Numbered from the stretch's first letter, positions 55,331 through 64,000 are shown. The stretch: DNA of 64,000 nucleotides from Mesorhizobium sangaii (GCF_014207355.1 NZ_JACHEF010000001.1:1619812-1683811), one strand, 5' to 3'. Translations and numbers: made by a program. The notes: generated by a model not told the origin, from the sequence alone.

Positions 55331-55969
55331 CTACTTCGGCCGCTTGAAAGCCTTCCGCTCTTTCTCGACTTGCTTGCGGCAGACACAGCCCTCGAGATGG
55401 TCATTGACCAGGCCCATGGCCTGCATGAAGGCGTAGACCGTGGTCGGGCCGACAAAGCTCCAGCCGCGCTTCTTCAGCTCCTTCGAAATGCGAACCGAGA
55501 CCGCCGTGGTCGGGTTGGCGCGCAGATGGGCGAGGTCGACGATTTCGGGACGCTCGTCCTTGCCGGGTTCGAACTTCCAGAACCAGGCGGCCAGCGAGCC
55601 GAATTCATCGGCCATCTCGCGGGCGCGCTTGGCGTTGTTGATGGTCGAGACGATCTTGCCGCGATGGCGGATGATGCCGGCATTGCCTAGCAGGCGCTCG
55701 ACATCCTTGTCGGTGAAGGCGGCGACCTTGTCGAATTCGAAATTGGCGAAGGCCTCGCGAAAATTCTCCCGCTTGCGCAGGATGGTCAGCCACGAAAGGC
55801 CCGACTGAAAACCTTCGAGGCAGATCTTTTCGAACAGCCTGCGGTCGTCCGCCACCGGCCGGCCCCATTCATGATCATGGTAGTGCAGATAGTCGGGCAG
55901 GTTGCCGTGCCAGAAGCAACGCGCGACACCGTCGGGGCCGGCAAGCAGGCCGGTGTTTTCTTTTTCCAT
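55331..55969 (-). CDS. tag: DNA-3-methyladenine glycosylase I
   Basis: ATG 55969 ([20 protein letters not shown]) gives 212 residues; a start 13 codons earlier is possible. The Tag family features are the zinc ligand Cys in ARCFWHGNL, the HDHEWGRPV segment, [20 protein letters not shown] with the catalytic-pocket Glu/Gln, and the C-terminal zinc site [10 protein letters not shown]. It removes 3-methyladenine from DNA in base excision repair. Confidence 0.95.
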   Translation of the reverse strand: MEKENTGLLAGPDGVARCFWHGNLPDYLHYHDHEWGRPVADDRRLFEKICLEGFQSGLSWLTILRKRENFREAFANFEFDKVAAFTDKDVERLLGNAGIIRHRGKIVSTINNAKRAREMADEFGSLAAWFWKFEPGKDERPEIVDLAHLRANPTTAVSVRISKELKKRGWSFVGPTTVYAFMQAMGLVNDHLEGCVCRKQVEKERKAFKRPK

Positions 55970-56181
55970 AGCCAAAAACCCGTTCGTTAATACGCCTTTG
56001 CGCTGCATTTACTGCGGCTTTACCAGATTCCTGAACCCGGCGGTAACCACACCAAAAGGTTTACTGACAACGGCGCATTTTACGCATTCCGATTCATGTT
56101 TCGGTTGCTGCTTGCGCGCCAATGATCGCCGAACCGGGGGGCGTTCCACCCGGTTGTTTCAGACAATCAAGGTGCGTTCCG

Positions 56182-56925
56182 ATGAAGACAGTTCTGTTTC
56201 CCGTGCTCGGCGCCGTGGCTGTTTTTGCCGCAGGCGTCACGCCTTCAACCGCTGGCGACCGCTATGCCGACAGGCCGCCGGTGATGGTGAGCCCCGACCT
56301 TTCCGCCCCCTGGGTGCTGCAGCTTGGCCATGCGCCCGGCATCGTGCGCCAGAACCGCCAGGTCGTGCAGCAGCCGCGCCTGCGCTACGCGCAGCCGGGG
56401 CAGCCCGACCGGGTGCAGACGGCGGCCGTGCAGCCGCCATCCAAGCGCATGGTCATGCGTCCACAGATCAACCCGATCTACCTGCCGCAGGAAGTCGCCT
56501 ATGACGGCCCGCAGAAGCCGGGCACGATCGTCATCGATACGACGCAGAATTTCCTCTTTCTGGTCGAGAAGAACGGCAAGGCACGGCGTTACGGCGTCGG
56601 CACCGGCAAACCCGGCTTCGAATGGTCGGGCACGCACAAGATCACCAATAAGCGCGAGTGGCCGGACTGGCGCCCGCCGGCGCAGATGATCAAGCGCGAA
56701 GCCGCCAAGGGCCGCTACCTGCCGACCTATCTGGCTGGCGGCCTGGAGAACCCGCTCGGCGCACGCGCGCTCTATATCGGCACGACCGAATATCGCATCC
56801 ACGGCACCAACCAGCCATGGACGATCGGCGGCGCGGTGTCGTCGGGTTGCATCCGCATGCGCAACGAGGACGTCGTCGACCTCTATGAACGGGTCAATGT
56901 CGGAACCACGGTCGAGGTGATATAG
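56182..56925 (+). CDS. L,D-transpeptidase (YkuD domain)
   Basis: ATG 56182 (MKTVLFPVLGAVAVFAAG) gives 247 residues with a Sec signal to about residue 24. A proline-rich linker leads to the YkuD domain at 115-247, with KPGTIVIDTTQNFLFLVEKN and the catalytic His/Cys motif RIHGTNQPWTIGG...SSGCIRMRNEDV. It acts in the periplasm to make 3-3 peptidoglycan cross-links or to attach envelope proteins. Stand-alone gene, as is usual for the many Ldt paralogues of rhizobia. Confidence 0.92.
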   Translation: MKTVLFPVLGAVAVFAAGVTPSTAGDRYADRPPVMVSPDLSAPWVLQLGHAPGIVRQNRQVVQQPRLRYAQPGQPDRVQTAAVQPPSKRMVMRPQINPIYLPQEVAYDGPQKPGTIVIDTTQNFLFLVEKNGKARRYGVGTGKPGFEWSGTHKITNKREWPDWRPPAQMIKREAAKGRYLPTYLAGGLENPLGARALYIGTTEYRIHGTNQPWTIGGAVSSGCIRMRNEDVVDLYERVNVGTTVEVI

Positions 56926-57194
56926 TTCGAATTGCGAATCACTTGGCCGGCAAGCACCTCGCTTTTGACGGCCAGTCCAGGAGATAACGGGGGACGGGCC
57001 GTATGGGGATGCGGCCAGTCAGGAAGGGCAGCACGGGAAACCGCGTTGCCCTTTCCGTTTCGACCGGAGCCTGACGATCAGCGGGGCACTCCCTGGTCGG
57101 CACGTCGCGCAAAAAGCATGACGGTTCGCTTTCGCGCTGCCCTTGGCGATGTTCTTTTGCTATGTCGGCGGCAACCAAGCAAAAGAGTTCACCC

Positions 57195-58115
57195 ATGTCC
57201 CTGTCCGACGACAGCCGCTATCTCAAGGGCGGCCCGGTTGCCCAGCGCATCATCGCCGCCGTGCGCGAGGATGCAGCGATCGCCAAAGCCGAGGGGTTTC
57301 CGCCCAAGCTGATCTCGATCACCGTCGGCGATACCGCGGCGGTGGATGTCTACGTGCGCAACCAGCGCGCCAAGGCGCAACTGGCCGGCATCGATTTCGA
57401 GGAACGGCGCTTTCCCGCCACCATCACATCAGGCGAACTGGAAGCGGCCATCCACGGACTGAACGCCGATCCGCGCGTCACCGGCATCATCATCCAGCGG
57501 CCGGTGCCGGCACATATCCCGGTCCGGACGCTGCAGGCGGCGGTGCATCCGCTCAAGGATGTCGAGGGCATGCATCCGGCTTCGATCGGCAACATCGTCT
57601 ACAACCAGCTCGACCTCGCGCCCTGCACGGCCGCCGCCTCGGTCGAGCTGCTGAAGGAGACTGGACTCGATCTCAAGGGGCTGGAAGTCGTCATCGTCGG
57701 CCACTCCGAAATTGTCGGCAAGCCGATCGCCTTCCTGCTGATGAGCGAAGGCGCGACGGTGACGGTCTGCCACCACATGACCCGATCGGTTGCCGCGCAT
57801 GCCCGTCGCGCCGACGCACTGTTCGTCGCCGTCGGCAAGCCGCGGCTGATCAAGGCCGACATGGTCAAGCCGGGTGCGGCGGTCATCGACATCGGCATCA
57901 ATTCCGAAATCGGGCCTGACGGGTCCAGCCGCATCGTCGGCGACGTCGACACCGAGAGCGTCCGCGAAGTCGCCTCCTGGATCACGCCGGTGCCGGGCGG
58001 CGTCGGCCCGATCACGGTCGCGATCCTGCTGCGAAACACGATGGTGGCGCTCAGCCGGCAGCGCGCGCTCTACGAGGCGACCTACGGCACGGTTGACAGG
58101 CTGGCGGCCGAGTAA
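57195..58115 (+). CDS. folD: FolD-like methylenetetrahydrofolate dehydrogenase/cyclohydrolase, altered active site
   Basis: ATG 57195 (MSLSDDSRYLKGGPVAQRI) follows AAGAG and gives 306 residues. The Rossmann domain is normal (VVIVGHSEIVGKPIAFLLM, TPVPGGVGPITVAILL). In the catalytic domain the usual Y-xxx-K motif reads YVRNQ, so the key Lys (K54 in E. coli, K56 in human) is Gln, and the usual KDVDGF reads KDVEGM. In the human enzyme K56Q abolishes cyclohydrolase while sparing dehydrogenase, so this protein may be dehydrogenase-only. A second, canonical folD may exist elsewhere. Confidence 0.85.
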   Translation: MSLSDDSRYLKGGPVAQRIIAAVREDAAIAKAEGFPPKLISITVGDTAAVDVYVRNQRAKAQLAGIDFEERRFPATITSGELEAAIHGLNADPRVTGIIIQRPVPAHIPVRTLQAAVHPLKDVEGMHPASIGNIVYNQLDLAPCTAAASVELLKETGLDLKGLEVVIVGHSEIVGKPIAFLLMSEGATVTVCHHMTRSVAAHARRADALFVAVGKPRLIKADMVKPGAAVIDIGINSEIGPDGSSRIVGDVDTESVREVASWITPVPGGVGPITVAILLRNTMVALSRQRALYEATYGTVDRLAAE

Positions 58116-58138
58116 GCACCGAGACAGGCCGCAGAGGT

Positions 58139-59464
58139 CTACTCCGCAGCGATCACGCTGTCTTCCGCAACGCCTTCCGGCTTCGGCCCGCCGTAGGCCC
58201 AGTCGAGCAGCTTTATCGTGTGCACCACCGGCATCTTCGCCGCGGATGCGATCTGGGTTATGCAACCGATGTTGCCGGTGGCGACGATCGAGGCCCCCGT
58301 CGCCTCGATGTTTTTCACCTTGCGGTCGCGCAGCCTGGCCGAAATCTCGGATTGCAGGATGTTGTAGGTGCCGGCCGATCCGCAGCACAGATGTCCCTCG
58401 CGCGGTTCGCGCACCATGAATCCGGCCTTGGCCAGCAATTCCTTCGGCTGGCGGGTGATCTTCTGGCCGTGCTGCATCGAACAGGCCGAGTGATAGGCAA
58501 CGATCGTGCCCGGCTTGCGCACCGGTTCGGGCAGGTTGATGCCGGCCAGATACTCGGTGATGTCCTTGGCCAGCGCCGACACCCGCGCGGCCTTGTTGGC
58601 ATAGGCCGGATCGAGACGCAGCATGAAGCCATAATCCTTGATCGTCGTGCCGCAGCCGGATGCGGTGATGACGATGGCATCGAGCCCGCTTTGTTCGATG
58701 GCGCGCGTCCAGGCGTCGACATTTTGCCTCGCCGAGGCAAGCGCTGCCTGCTCCCGCCCCGTGTGATGAACCAGCGCACCGCAGCAGCCCTCGCCCGGCG
58801 GCACCACGACCTCGACGCCGAGCCGCGTCAGTAGCGAAATCGTCGTTTCGTTGATGGCGGGATCAAGCACCGATTGCGCGCAGCCGGTGAGGATGGCGAC
58901 GCGGCCTTTTTTGGTCCCTTGCCCGGCATGGATACCCGGCGAGGCCATCGGTGACGTTTTGGGGATCGACGCCGGAGCGAGCTTGAGCATTGCGCTGAGC
59001 GGCTTCAGCGCCGGGACCTTCTCGAACAGGCCGATTAACGGCTTGCCCAGTCTCGCCAGCCTGAGTGCTGCGCGAAAACGCGCGGGATAGGGCAGCACGA
59101 AGGCGAGCATGGTGCGGGTCAGGCGGTCGAGCAGCGGGCGCTTGTAGGTCTCCTGGATGTGGGCGCGGGCGTGGTCGACCAGATGCATGTAGTTGACGCC
59201 CGAAGGACAGGTGGTCATGCAGGCAAGGCAGGACAGGCAGCGGTCGATATGGGTGACGATCTCCTTGTCGGCCGGGCGACCGTTCTCCAGCATGTCCTTG
59301 ATCAGGTAGATGCGGCCGCGCGGCGAATCGAGCTCGTTGCCGAGCGTGACATAGGTCGGGCAGGTGGCGGTGCAGAAGCCGCAATGCACGCATTTGCGCA
59401 GGATCTTCTCGGATTCCGCGACATGCGGATCGGCAAGCTGGGCAAGCGAAAAATTGGTCTGCAT
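58139..59464 (-). CDS. glcF: Glycolate oxidase iron-sulfur subunit
   Basis: A 441-residue protein with two 4Fe-4S motifs, CVHCGFCTATCPTY and CLSCLACMTTCPSGV, and two CCG cysteine domains (GEGCCGALVHHTG and HLCCGSAGTYN). It passes electrons from the GlcD/GlcE flavin subunits to the quinone pool. It is 12 bp downstream of glcE and is convergent with folD. Confidence 0.95.
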   Translation of the reverse strand: MQTNFSLAQLADPHVAESEKILRKCVHCGFCTATCPTYVTLGNELDSPRGRIYLIKDMLENGRPADKEIVTHIDRCLSCLACMTTCPSGVNYMHLVDHARAHIQETYKRPLLDRLTRTMLAFVLPYPARFRAALRLARLGKPLIGLFEKVPALKPLSAMLKLAPASIPKTSPMASPGIHAGQGTKKGRVAILTGCAQSVLDPAINETTISLLTRLGVEVVVPPGEGCCGALVHHTGREQAALASARQNVDAWTRAIEQSGLDAIVITASGCGTTIKDYGFMLRLDPAYANKAARVSALAKDITEYLAGINLPEPVRKPGTIVAYHSACSMQHGQKITRQPKELLAKAGFMVREPREGHLCCGSAGTYNILQSEISARLRDRKVKNIEATGASIVATGNIGCITQIASAAKMPVVHTIKLLDWAYGGPKPEGVAEDSVIAAE

Positions 59465-59475
59465 CGCGCTAAGTC

Positions 59476-60681
59476 CTAACCCATGCGGCCGGGATTGAGG
59501 ATGTTTCTAGGGTCGAATTCCTGCTTCAGCCGCGCGCTAAGTGCGGCCAGCGCCGGCGCCTGCGGCTCGAACACCGGCAGGGCGGCGCGATGGGAAGGGG
59601 CGGCGCGCACCAGCGTCGCATGGCCGCCGCCATGTTTTCTCAACAGCCCGCGCAGCAAAGCAGCCTCCGGATCACCCTCTTCCATGCGCAACCACAGCAG
59701 CCCGCCCTGCCAGTCATAGAAGGCGCTGACGGCTGCCTGCATGCGCAGCGTCAGAACCATCTGGTGGCCTTCTCCCGGCGTCATCGACACGCGCCAGACC
59801 GGTTTCTCGCTGCCATCGGCGAAGGGCCTGCAATCGCGCACATCGCGCCACATCAGCCGTGAAGCCTCGCCGGAAATCTCTTCCAGTGGCCCGGCCTTGC
59901 CGAGCAGCGTTTTCAGCGCGGCGATGCGATAGGCGACGGAGGGGCCAAAACCTTCAACGCGCAGCAAAGTCGCGGCCTCGCTGCCAAGCGTGCCGCCAGC
60001 GACGCGCGCGGCGATCCGCTCCGGCAGATGGGCGGCACTCGACACTTCGGCGCTGGAACCAAGCGCCAGGGCCATGGCGGCAGCAGCCGCGTCGTCGAGC
60101 AGGCCGCGGACGGCGAGCGTGACCTCGGTCTCGGCGGCGGGCAGCACCTTGAAGGTGACGTCGGTGAGCACGGCCAGCGTGCCCCAGCTGTTGGCCATCA
60201 ACTTCGACAGATCGTAGCCGGTGACGTTCTTGACCACGCGGCCGCCGGACTTGAACGCCTCGCCGCGGCCTGAAACGGCATTGATGCCCAGGATATGATC
60301 GCGCGCCGCGCCCGCCTTCAACCGGCGCGGGCCGGAAAGGTTTGCGGCAAGCACGCCGCCGATGGTGCCTTTGCCAGGCTGCCCCCCGAGCAGCGGGCCG
60401 TAATCCATCGGCTCGAAGGCGAGTTGCTGGGCGTTTTCCGCCAGCAGCCTTTCGATGTCGGCCAGCGGCGTGCCGGCCTTGGCCGACAGCACCAGTTCGG
60501 CGGGCTCATAGAGCGTAACGCCGCTGAGGTTCGACAGGTCGAGCGTGTGTTCGGTCTGCAGCGGACGACCGATGCCGCGCTTGGAACCATGGCCAAGGAT
60601 TTCGAGCGGCGATTCCTCCGCCGCCGCCCAGGCAACGGTGGACACGACTTCGTCCGATGTGGTCGGGGTGAGTGTGGTCAT
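59476..60681 (-). CDS. glcE: Glycolate oxidase FAD-binding subunit GlcE
   Basis: ATG 60681 (MTTLTPTTSDEVVSTVAWAA) gives 401 residues. The PCMH-type FAD domain has PLLGGQPGKGTIGGVLAANL and the HILGINAVSGRGEAFKSGGRVVKNVTGYDL-type flavin-binding region; the C-terminus ends QEFDPRNILNPGRMG. The start lies only 13 bp from the end of a 57-bp inverted repeat, and its ribosome-binding site is weak, so the inserted repeat unit may have altered expression. Confidence 0.93.
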   Translation of the reverse strand: MTTLTPTTSDEVVSTVAWAAAEESPLEILGHGSKRGIGRPLQTEHTLDLSNLSGVTLYEPAELVLSAKAGTPLADIERLLAENAQQLAFEPMDYGPLLGGQPGKGTIGGVLAANLSGPRRLKAGAARDHILGINAVSGRGEAFKSGGRVVKNVTGYDLSKLMANSWGTLAVLTDVTFKVLPAAETEVTLAVRGLLDDAAAAAMALALGSSAEVSSAAHLPERIAARVAGGTLGSEAATLLRVEGFGPSVAYRIAALKTLLGKAGPLEEISGEASRLMWRDVRDCRPFADGSEKPVWRVSMTPGEGHQMVLTLRMQAAVSAFYDWQGGLLWLRMEEGDPEAALLRGLLRKHGGGHATLVRAAPSHRAALPVFEPQAPALAALSARLKQEFDPRNILNPGRMG

Positions 60682-60694
60682 GGCTATTTCTGGT

Positions 60695-60751
60695 TCGCCC
60701 CCGTGAAGCGAGGGAGAGGTGGCTCGGGCAAAGCCCGAGACGGAGAGGGGG
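60695..60751 (+). repeat. 57-bp inverted repeat, left copy, flanking the DUF559 gene
   Basis: Begins TCGCCCCCG and ends GAGAGGGGG. It matches the reverse complement of 61187-61243 at all but about four positions and contains the hairpin CTCGGGC-AAA-GCCCGAG. It ends 3 bp from the DUF559 stop codon. Confidence 0.85.
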
Positions 60752-60754
60752 CAA

Positions 60755-61177
60755 TCATAGAGCGTCGCCTCCGATCTTCCTGGCCGCGAAAACGAACCTC
60801 GGGTCTGAGGCGATGACATCCTGGTGGAGTTGTCCTTCCAGTGCCGCAAGAACTGTCTCCCAAACGCTCCGAGGACTCCTCAGCACATCGACGTTCCAAA
60901 AACGCAACATCGAGAACCCCTCACCCCGCATGAATTCGTCACGTCGCCTGTCATAGAAACTCTCGGCATGCTGACTTCCGTCCAGCTCGATGACCAGCTT
61001 TTTGCTGCGACAGGTGAAGTCGGCGAAGTATGGCCCAATCGGCATCTGACGCACGAACTTGTAGCCACCAAGCCGTTTGGCCTTCAGCTCGTTCCAAAGG
61101 GTTGCTTCCGCCGGATTGTCACCATGCCGGAGCACGCGAGCACGCGCGATCTTTTCCGGCGAACGCCCGCTCGGCAT
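60755..61177 (-). CDS. DUF559 (Vsr-like fold) endonuclease-domain protein
   Basis: ATG 61177 (MPSGRSPEKIARARVLRH) gives 140 residues. The family signature is NPAEATLWNELKAKRLGGYK, YFADFTCRSKKLVIELDG with the acidic residues of a PD-(D/E)xK-type nuclease, SQHAESFYDRRRDEFM and GFSMLRFWNVDVL. The biochemical role is not established. The gene fits tightly between two 57-bp inverted repeats and is inserted between glcD and glcE, all on the minus strand. Many such genes occur per genome in rhizobia. Confidence 0.85.
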   Translation of the reverse strand: MPSGRSPEKIARARVLRHGDNPAEATLWNELKAKRLGGYKFVRQMPIGPYFADFTCRSKKLVIELDGSQHAESFYDRRRDEFMRGEGFSMLRFWNVDVLRSPRSVWETVLAALEGQLHQDVIASDPRFVFAARKIGGDAL

Positions 61178-61186
61178 GTCGGGCGT

Positions 61187-61243
61187 CCCCCTCTCCGTCT
61201 CGGGCTTTGCCCGAGCCACCTCTCCCCCGCTCTGCGGGGGCGA
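61187..61243 (-). repeat. 57-bp inverted repeat, right copy, flanking the DUF559 gene
   Basis: Begins CCCCCTCTCC on the plus strand and ends CGGGGGCGA. It is the inverted partner of 60695-60751. It starts 9 bp upstream of the DUF559 ATG, so it also carries that gene's leader, and ends 29 bp before the glcD stop codon. Confidence 0.85.
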
Positions 61244-61272
61244 GGAACCCCCATTCCGATGGGCCGTCACAC

Positions 61273-62769
61273 TCAAAACCTCGGAATGTCCGGAAACGGC
61301 AGCTTGCCGCCGGAAATGTGCATGCGGCCGAGTTCGGCGCAGCGGCGAAGCTGCGGGAAGACCTTGCCGGGATTCAAAAGATGATTGGGGTCGAAGGCGC
61401 ATTTGACCCGCATCTGCTGGTCGAGGTCGATCTGGTTGAACATCTCCGGCATCAGGTCGCGCTTCTCGACGCCCACGCCGTGTTCGCCGGTGAGCACGCC
61501 GCCGACCTTGACGCACAGCCGCAATATGTCGGCGCCGAAGCTTTCGGCCTTGTCGAGTTCGCCCGGCACATTGGCGTCGTAAAGGATCAGCGGATGCAGA
61601 TTGCCGTCGCCGGCGTGAAAGACATTGGCGACGCCGAGACCGTAAGTCTCCGACAGCTCGCGCATGCCGGCAAGCACGCGCGGCAGTTCCTTGCGCGGGA
61701 TGGTGCCGTCCATGCAGTAATAGTCGGGCGAGATACGGCCAACCGCCGGAAAGGCCGCCTTGCGGCCAGCCCAGAAGCTCAGACGCTCCTGCTCCGACTG
61801 CGAGATGCGGCAGGTGGTCGAGCCGTTCTTGTAGGCGATTTCTTCGACAAGGCCGATCAGGTGATCGACCTCGACGCTCGGCCCGTCGAGCTCGACGATC
61901 AGCAGCGCCTCGACATCCAGGGGATAGCCGGCATGGACGAAGTCCTCGGCGGCATGGATCGCCGGCCGGTCCATCATTTCCATGCCGCCCGGAATGATGC
62001 CGGCGCCGATGATGTCGGCGACGCACTGGCCGCCCTGCTCGCTGGTCGGAAAGCCGATCAGCAGGGCGCGTGCGGTCTCCGGCTTTTTCAGGATGCGCAC
62101 GGTGACTTCGGTGACGACGCCGAGCAGGCCTTCGGAGCCGGTCATGACGCCGAGCAGGTCGTAACCTTCCGCGTCAAGGTGACTGCCACCGAGCCGCACC
62201 ACCTCGCCATTCATCAGCACCATCTCGATGCCGAGCACATTGTTGGCGGTGAGGCCGTACTTCAGGCAGTGCACGCCGCCGGAATTTTCCGCCACATTGC
62301 CGCCGATCGAGCAGGCGATCTGGGAGGATGGATCGGGGGCGTAGTAGAAGCCCTCCTGCTCGACGGCGGTGGTGATGCCGAGATTGGTGACGCCCGGTTG
62401 GGCGACAACGACGCGGTTGGGGAAATCGATCGCAAGAATGCGGTTGAAGCGGCTCATGACCAGCAGCACCGCGTCTTCCAGCGGCAACGCGCCGCCAGAC
62501 AGCGAGGTGCCGGAACCGCGCGGCACGACACGGATGTTGCGGTCGTTGCAGTATTTCAGCACGCGGGAAACCTGCGCCACCGTCTGCGGCAGCACGACGA
62601 CCAGCGGCAGCTGCCGATAGGCGGTCAGGCCATCGCTCTCGAAGGCCCGCATGGAATTGGCGGCGTCGACAACGCCCTCGCCCGGCACGATGATGCGCAT
62701 GTCGGCGACGATCTCGTCGCGCCGGCGCATCGTGGCGTCGTCTGGTTTCGGCATGGCCAGGCCGGACAT
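61273..62769 (-). CDS. glcD: Glycolate oxidase catalytic FAD subunit GlcD
   Basis: ATG 62769 (MSGLAMPKPDDATMRRRDEI) gives 498 residues, as in E. coli GlcD. The FAD-binding region has VVPRGSGTSLSGGALPLEDA and CSIGGNVAENSGGVHCLKYG; the catalytic C-terminal domain has VFHAGDGNLHPLILYD and GVLTGEHGVGVEKRDLMPEM. It oxidises glycolate or D-lactate at the inner membrane with GlcE and GlcF. The operon order glcD-(DUF559)-glcE-glcF is interrupted only by the repeat-flanked nuclease gene. Confidence 0.95.
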   Translation of the reverse strand: MSGLAMPKPDDATMRRRDEIVADMRIIVPGEGVVDAANSMRAFESDGLTAYRQLPLVVVLPQTVAQVSRVLKYCNDRNIRVVPRGSGTSLSGGALPLEDAVLLVMSRFNRILAIDFPNRVVVAQPGVTNLGITTAVEQEGFYYAPDPSSQIACSIGGNVAENSGGVHCLKYGLTANNVLGIEMVLMNGEVVRLGGSHLDAEGYDLLGVMTGSEGLLGVVTEVTVRILKKPETARALLIGFPTSEQGGQCVADIIGAGIIPGGMEMMDRPAIHAAEDFVHAGYPLDVEALLIVELDGPSVEVDHLIGLVEEIAYKNGSTTCRISQSEQERLSFWAGRKAAFPAVGRISPDYYCMDGTIPRKELPRVLAGMRELSETYGLGVANVFHAGDGNLHPLILYDANVPGELDKAESFGADILRLCVKVGGVLTGEHGVGVEKRDLMPEMFNQIDLDQQMRVKCAFDPNHLLNPGKVFPQLRRCAELGRMHISGGKLPFPDIPRF

Positions 62770-62908
62770 CAGCAGCCTCGTTTCGCTTGACTGGTCAAAA
62801 TCTTTTACCAGTGAAGCGCGGCGGTTGCAAATCCCGCTTTGGTGGAAAGTCCAAAGTTGCGGTCGGACGGGCTTCCGCAGCGGCAATCTGCCGCTGCGGA
62901 TACAAGTC

Positions 62909-64000
62909 TTATTCGCCCGCCAGCTTGCTGGGCTCGGAATGCATCCGACGCACGCGGCGCACGCCCCACCAGACCAGCAGAATGGCGACTGGTACCGAAG
63001 CCGCGGTGACGACCTCCGGCGCGAAGGCATGGCCGAAGATGGAGGCGCCCTTGGCGACATAGCCGACGAGGCCGACCACATAGTAGGAGACAGCGGCGAC
63101 CGAGAGACCTTCGACGGTCTGCTGCAGGCGCAGTTGCAGGCGGGCGCGGTTGTTCATCGACGCCAGCAGGTCGCGGTTCTGCTTCTCGACCTCGACATCG
63201 ACCCAGGTGCGCAGCAGCGTCGTGGCGCGGGTCAGCTTGCGCGACAGATTGGCCTGGCGCTCCTCGACCGAGCGGCAGGTGCGCATGGCCGGTGCGACGC
63301 GGCGCTGCAGGAACCCGCCCCAGGTGTCGTAGCCGGGCACGGCTTCTTCCTCGAGCGCTTCCAGGCGCTCGACGACGATGCCGTCATAGGCGCGGCTGGC
63401 GCCGAAACGGTAGAGGCTCGACGCGGCGTCCGCCTCCAGCTCGGCGGCAAGCTCGGTCAGGTCGGCCAGCAGCGTCTGGCTATCGCGGGTTTCGGCGACC
63501 TTCATTTCCAGCGTGGTCTGCGCCAGCCTGTCCTCGATGCGGCGGGCGCGGCCGGACAGCGTCAGCGCCAATGGCAGGCCAAGCATGGCCAGTGTTCGGT
63601 AGGTTTCGATGTCGATCAGCCGTTGCGACAGCGCCCCAGTGCGCGCCGGCGTCAGGCCGCGGTCGAGCACCAGCATGCGGGTCATGCCGTCGCCATCCTG
63701 GCGGAAATCGGTGACGATGGCGGCGTTGCCGCGTTCGACCAGCGAATAGCACAGGCTGGTTGGATCAAAGCCGGCGATCAGCCGCTCGCTCGCCTGCGTC
63801 CATTTGCGGATTTCGAGCCTGATCCCCGAGATGACGGTTCCCGGCGGCGAAAATCCGTTGCCGAACGGCGAGTCCTCCTGCGCCCTGCCGCTTTCGGAGA
63901 GCGGGCCTTCCCACAGATAGGTCGAGAATTCCGTGTGCCGCTCCCAGCGCAGCGAGCCCTTGCCCCACTTCATGGCGTGGTGGCGGGCCTGGCGGTCGGG
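62909..64000 (-). CDS. DUF3422 membrane protein, 5' end outside window
   Basis: The frame is open to the right edge, so the N-terminus is missing; at least 363 residues are visible. The DUF3422 family is recognised by LRWERHTEFSTYLWEGP, a long coiled-coil-like middle (RIEDRLAQTTLEMKVAETRD) and two C-terminal membrane helices (VSYYVVGLVGYVAKGA and VVTAASVPVAILLVWWGVRR). An Arg/His-rich tail follows. Function unknown. Confidence 0.85.
   Translation of the reverse strand, partial: PDRQARHHAMKWGKGSLRWERHTEFSTYLWEGPLSESGRAQEDSPFGNGFSPPGTVISGIRLEIRKWTQASERLIAGFDPTSLCYSLVERGNAAIVTDFRQDGDGMTRMLVLDRGLTPARTGALSQRLIDIETYRTLAMLGLPLALTLSGRARRIEDRLAQTTLEMKVAETRDSQTLLADLTELAAELEADAASSLYRFGASRAYDGIVVERLEALEEEAVPGYDTWGGFLQRRVAPAMRTCRSVEERQANLSRKLTRATTLLRTWVDVEVEKQNRDLLASMNNRARLQLRLQQTVEGLSVAAVSYYVVGLVGYVAKGASIFGHAFAPEVVTAASVPVAILLVWWGVRRVRRMHSEPSKLAGE

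Noticed and set aside
61030..62790. 586-codon plus-strand open frame
   Set aside because: Antisense of glcD and the DUF559 unit, with low-complexity composition and no family features.
1..64000. CRISPR arrays, tRNA or rRNA genes
   Set aside because: No regularly spaced direct repeats and no recognisable tRNA or rRNA sequence were seen when reading both strands; a covariance-model search was not possible.

Overview
The window looks like chromosome of a Rhizobiales alphaproteobacterium, most likely Mesorhizobium or a close relative. The signs are high GC, a short HisG with HisZ next to hisS, a FixK-type regulator with FNR/FixK boxes, a SyrA-like exopolysaccharide repressor, rhizobial-type sugar ABC transport, DUF3422, and GC-rich inverted repeats between housekeeping genes. 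The species is an inference from gene content; no rRNA or tRNA gene was seen.

Region 1 (1-23.7 kb) is a dense stress and low-oxygen island. It holds a phosphoribosyltransferase, a PNPOx-like flavin protein, universal stress proteins (USPs), a cytochrome c, an APH-AAA kinase fusion, a Pat-type acyl-CoA synthetase/acetyltransferase, DUF302, a P1B metal ATPase, thioredoxin 2, an MgtC/DUF4010 membrane protein, a cupredoxin, a protein kinase-USP fusion with a metallophosphatase, a FixK regulator with a GNAT gene, phosphoketolase, acetate kinase and a beta-CASP nuclease. Nine 14-bp FNR/FixK boxes sit at or near its promoters. Three genes are frameshifted (two USPs and an NAD(P)H oxidoreductase). 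The island ends against a LysR gene that has lost its DNA-binding domain. The content resembles the mycobacterial DosR dormancy regulon under FixK control: phosphoketolase makes acetyl phosphate, acetate kinase makes ATP from it, and acetyltransferases and a kinase/phosphatase pair could act on proteins.

Region 2 (23.7-40.2 kb) is accessory metabolism in regulator-plus-target sets: LysR with an NAD(P)-binding protein, AraC with an SDR, a ROK repressor with a GH30 glycosidase and complete sugar ABC importer, and LysR with a quinone-oxidoreductase-like enzyme and an orphan peptide-type binding protein. A SnoaL-like protein follows.

Region 3 (40.2-41.25 kb) is a recombination scar: a GntR C-terminal fragment and an N-terminal integrase remnant, then repeated AAGTACCGTCA-type sequences abutting the 3' end of guaA, a known integration site for mobile islands.

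Region 4 (41.2-64 kb) is core-like: guaA, a MarR gene, mtnN and a thioesterase, an RsmB-type methyltransferase, aqpZ, a SAM methyltransferase, a ChaA-like antiporter, an acyl-CoA synthetase, hisS-hisZ-hisG, tag, an L,D-transpeptidase, a divergent FolD, glcD-glcE-glcF and DUF3422. A 549-bp unit made of a DUF559 nuclease gene between 57-bp inverted repeats interrupts glcD-glcE, and a 49-bp inverted repeat pair lies between hisS and hisZ.
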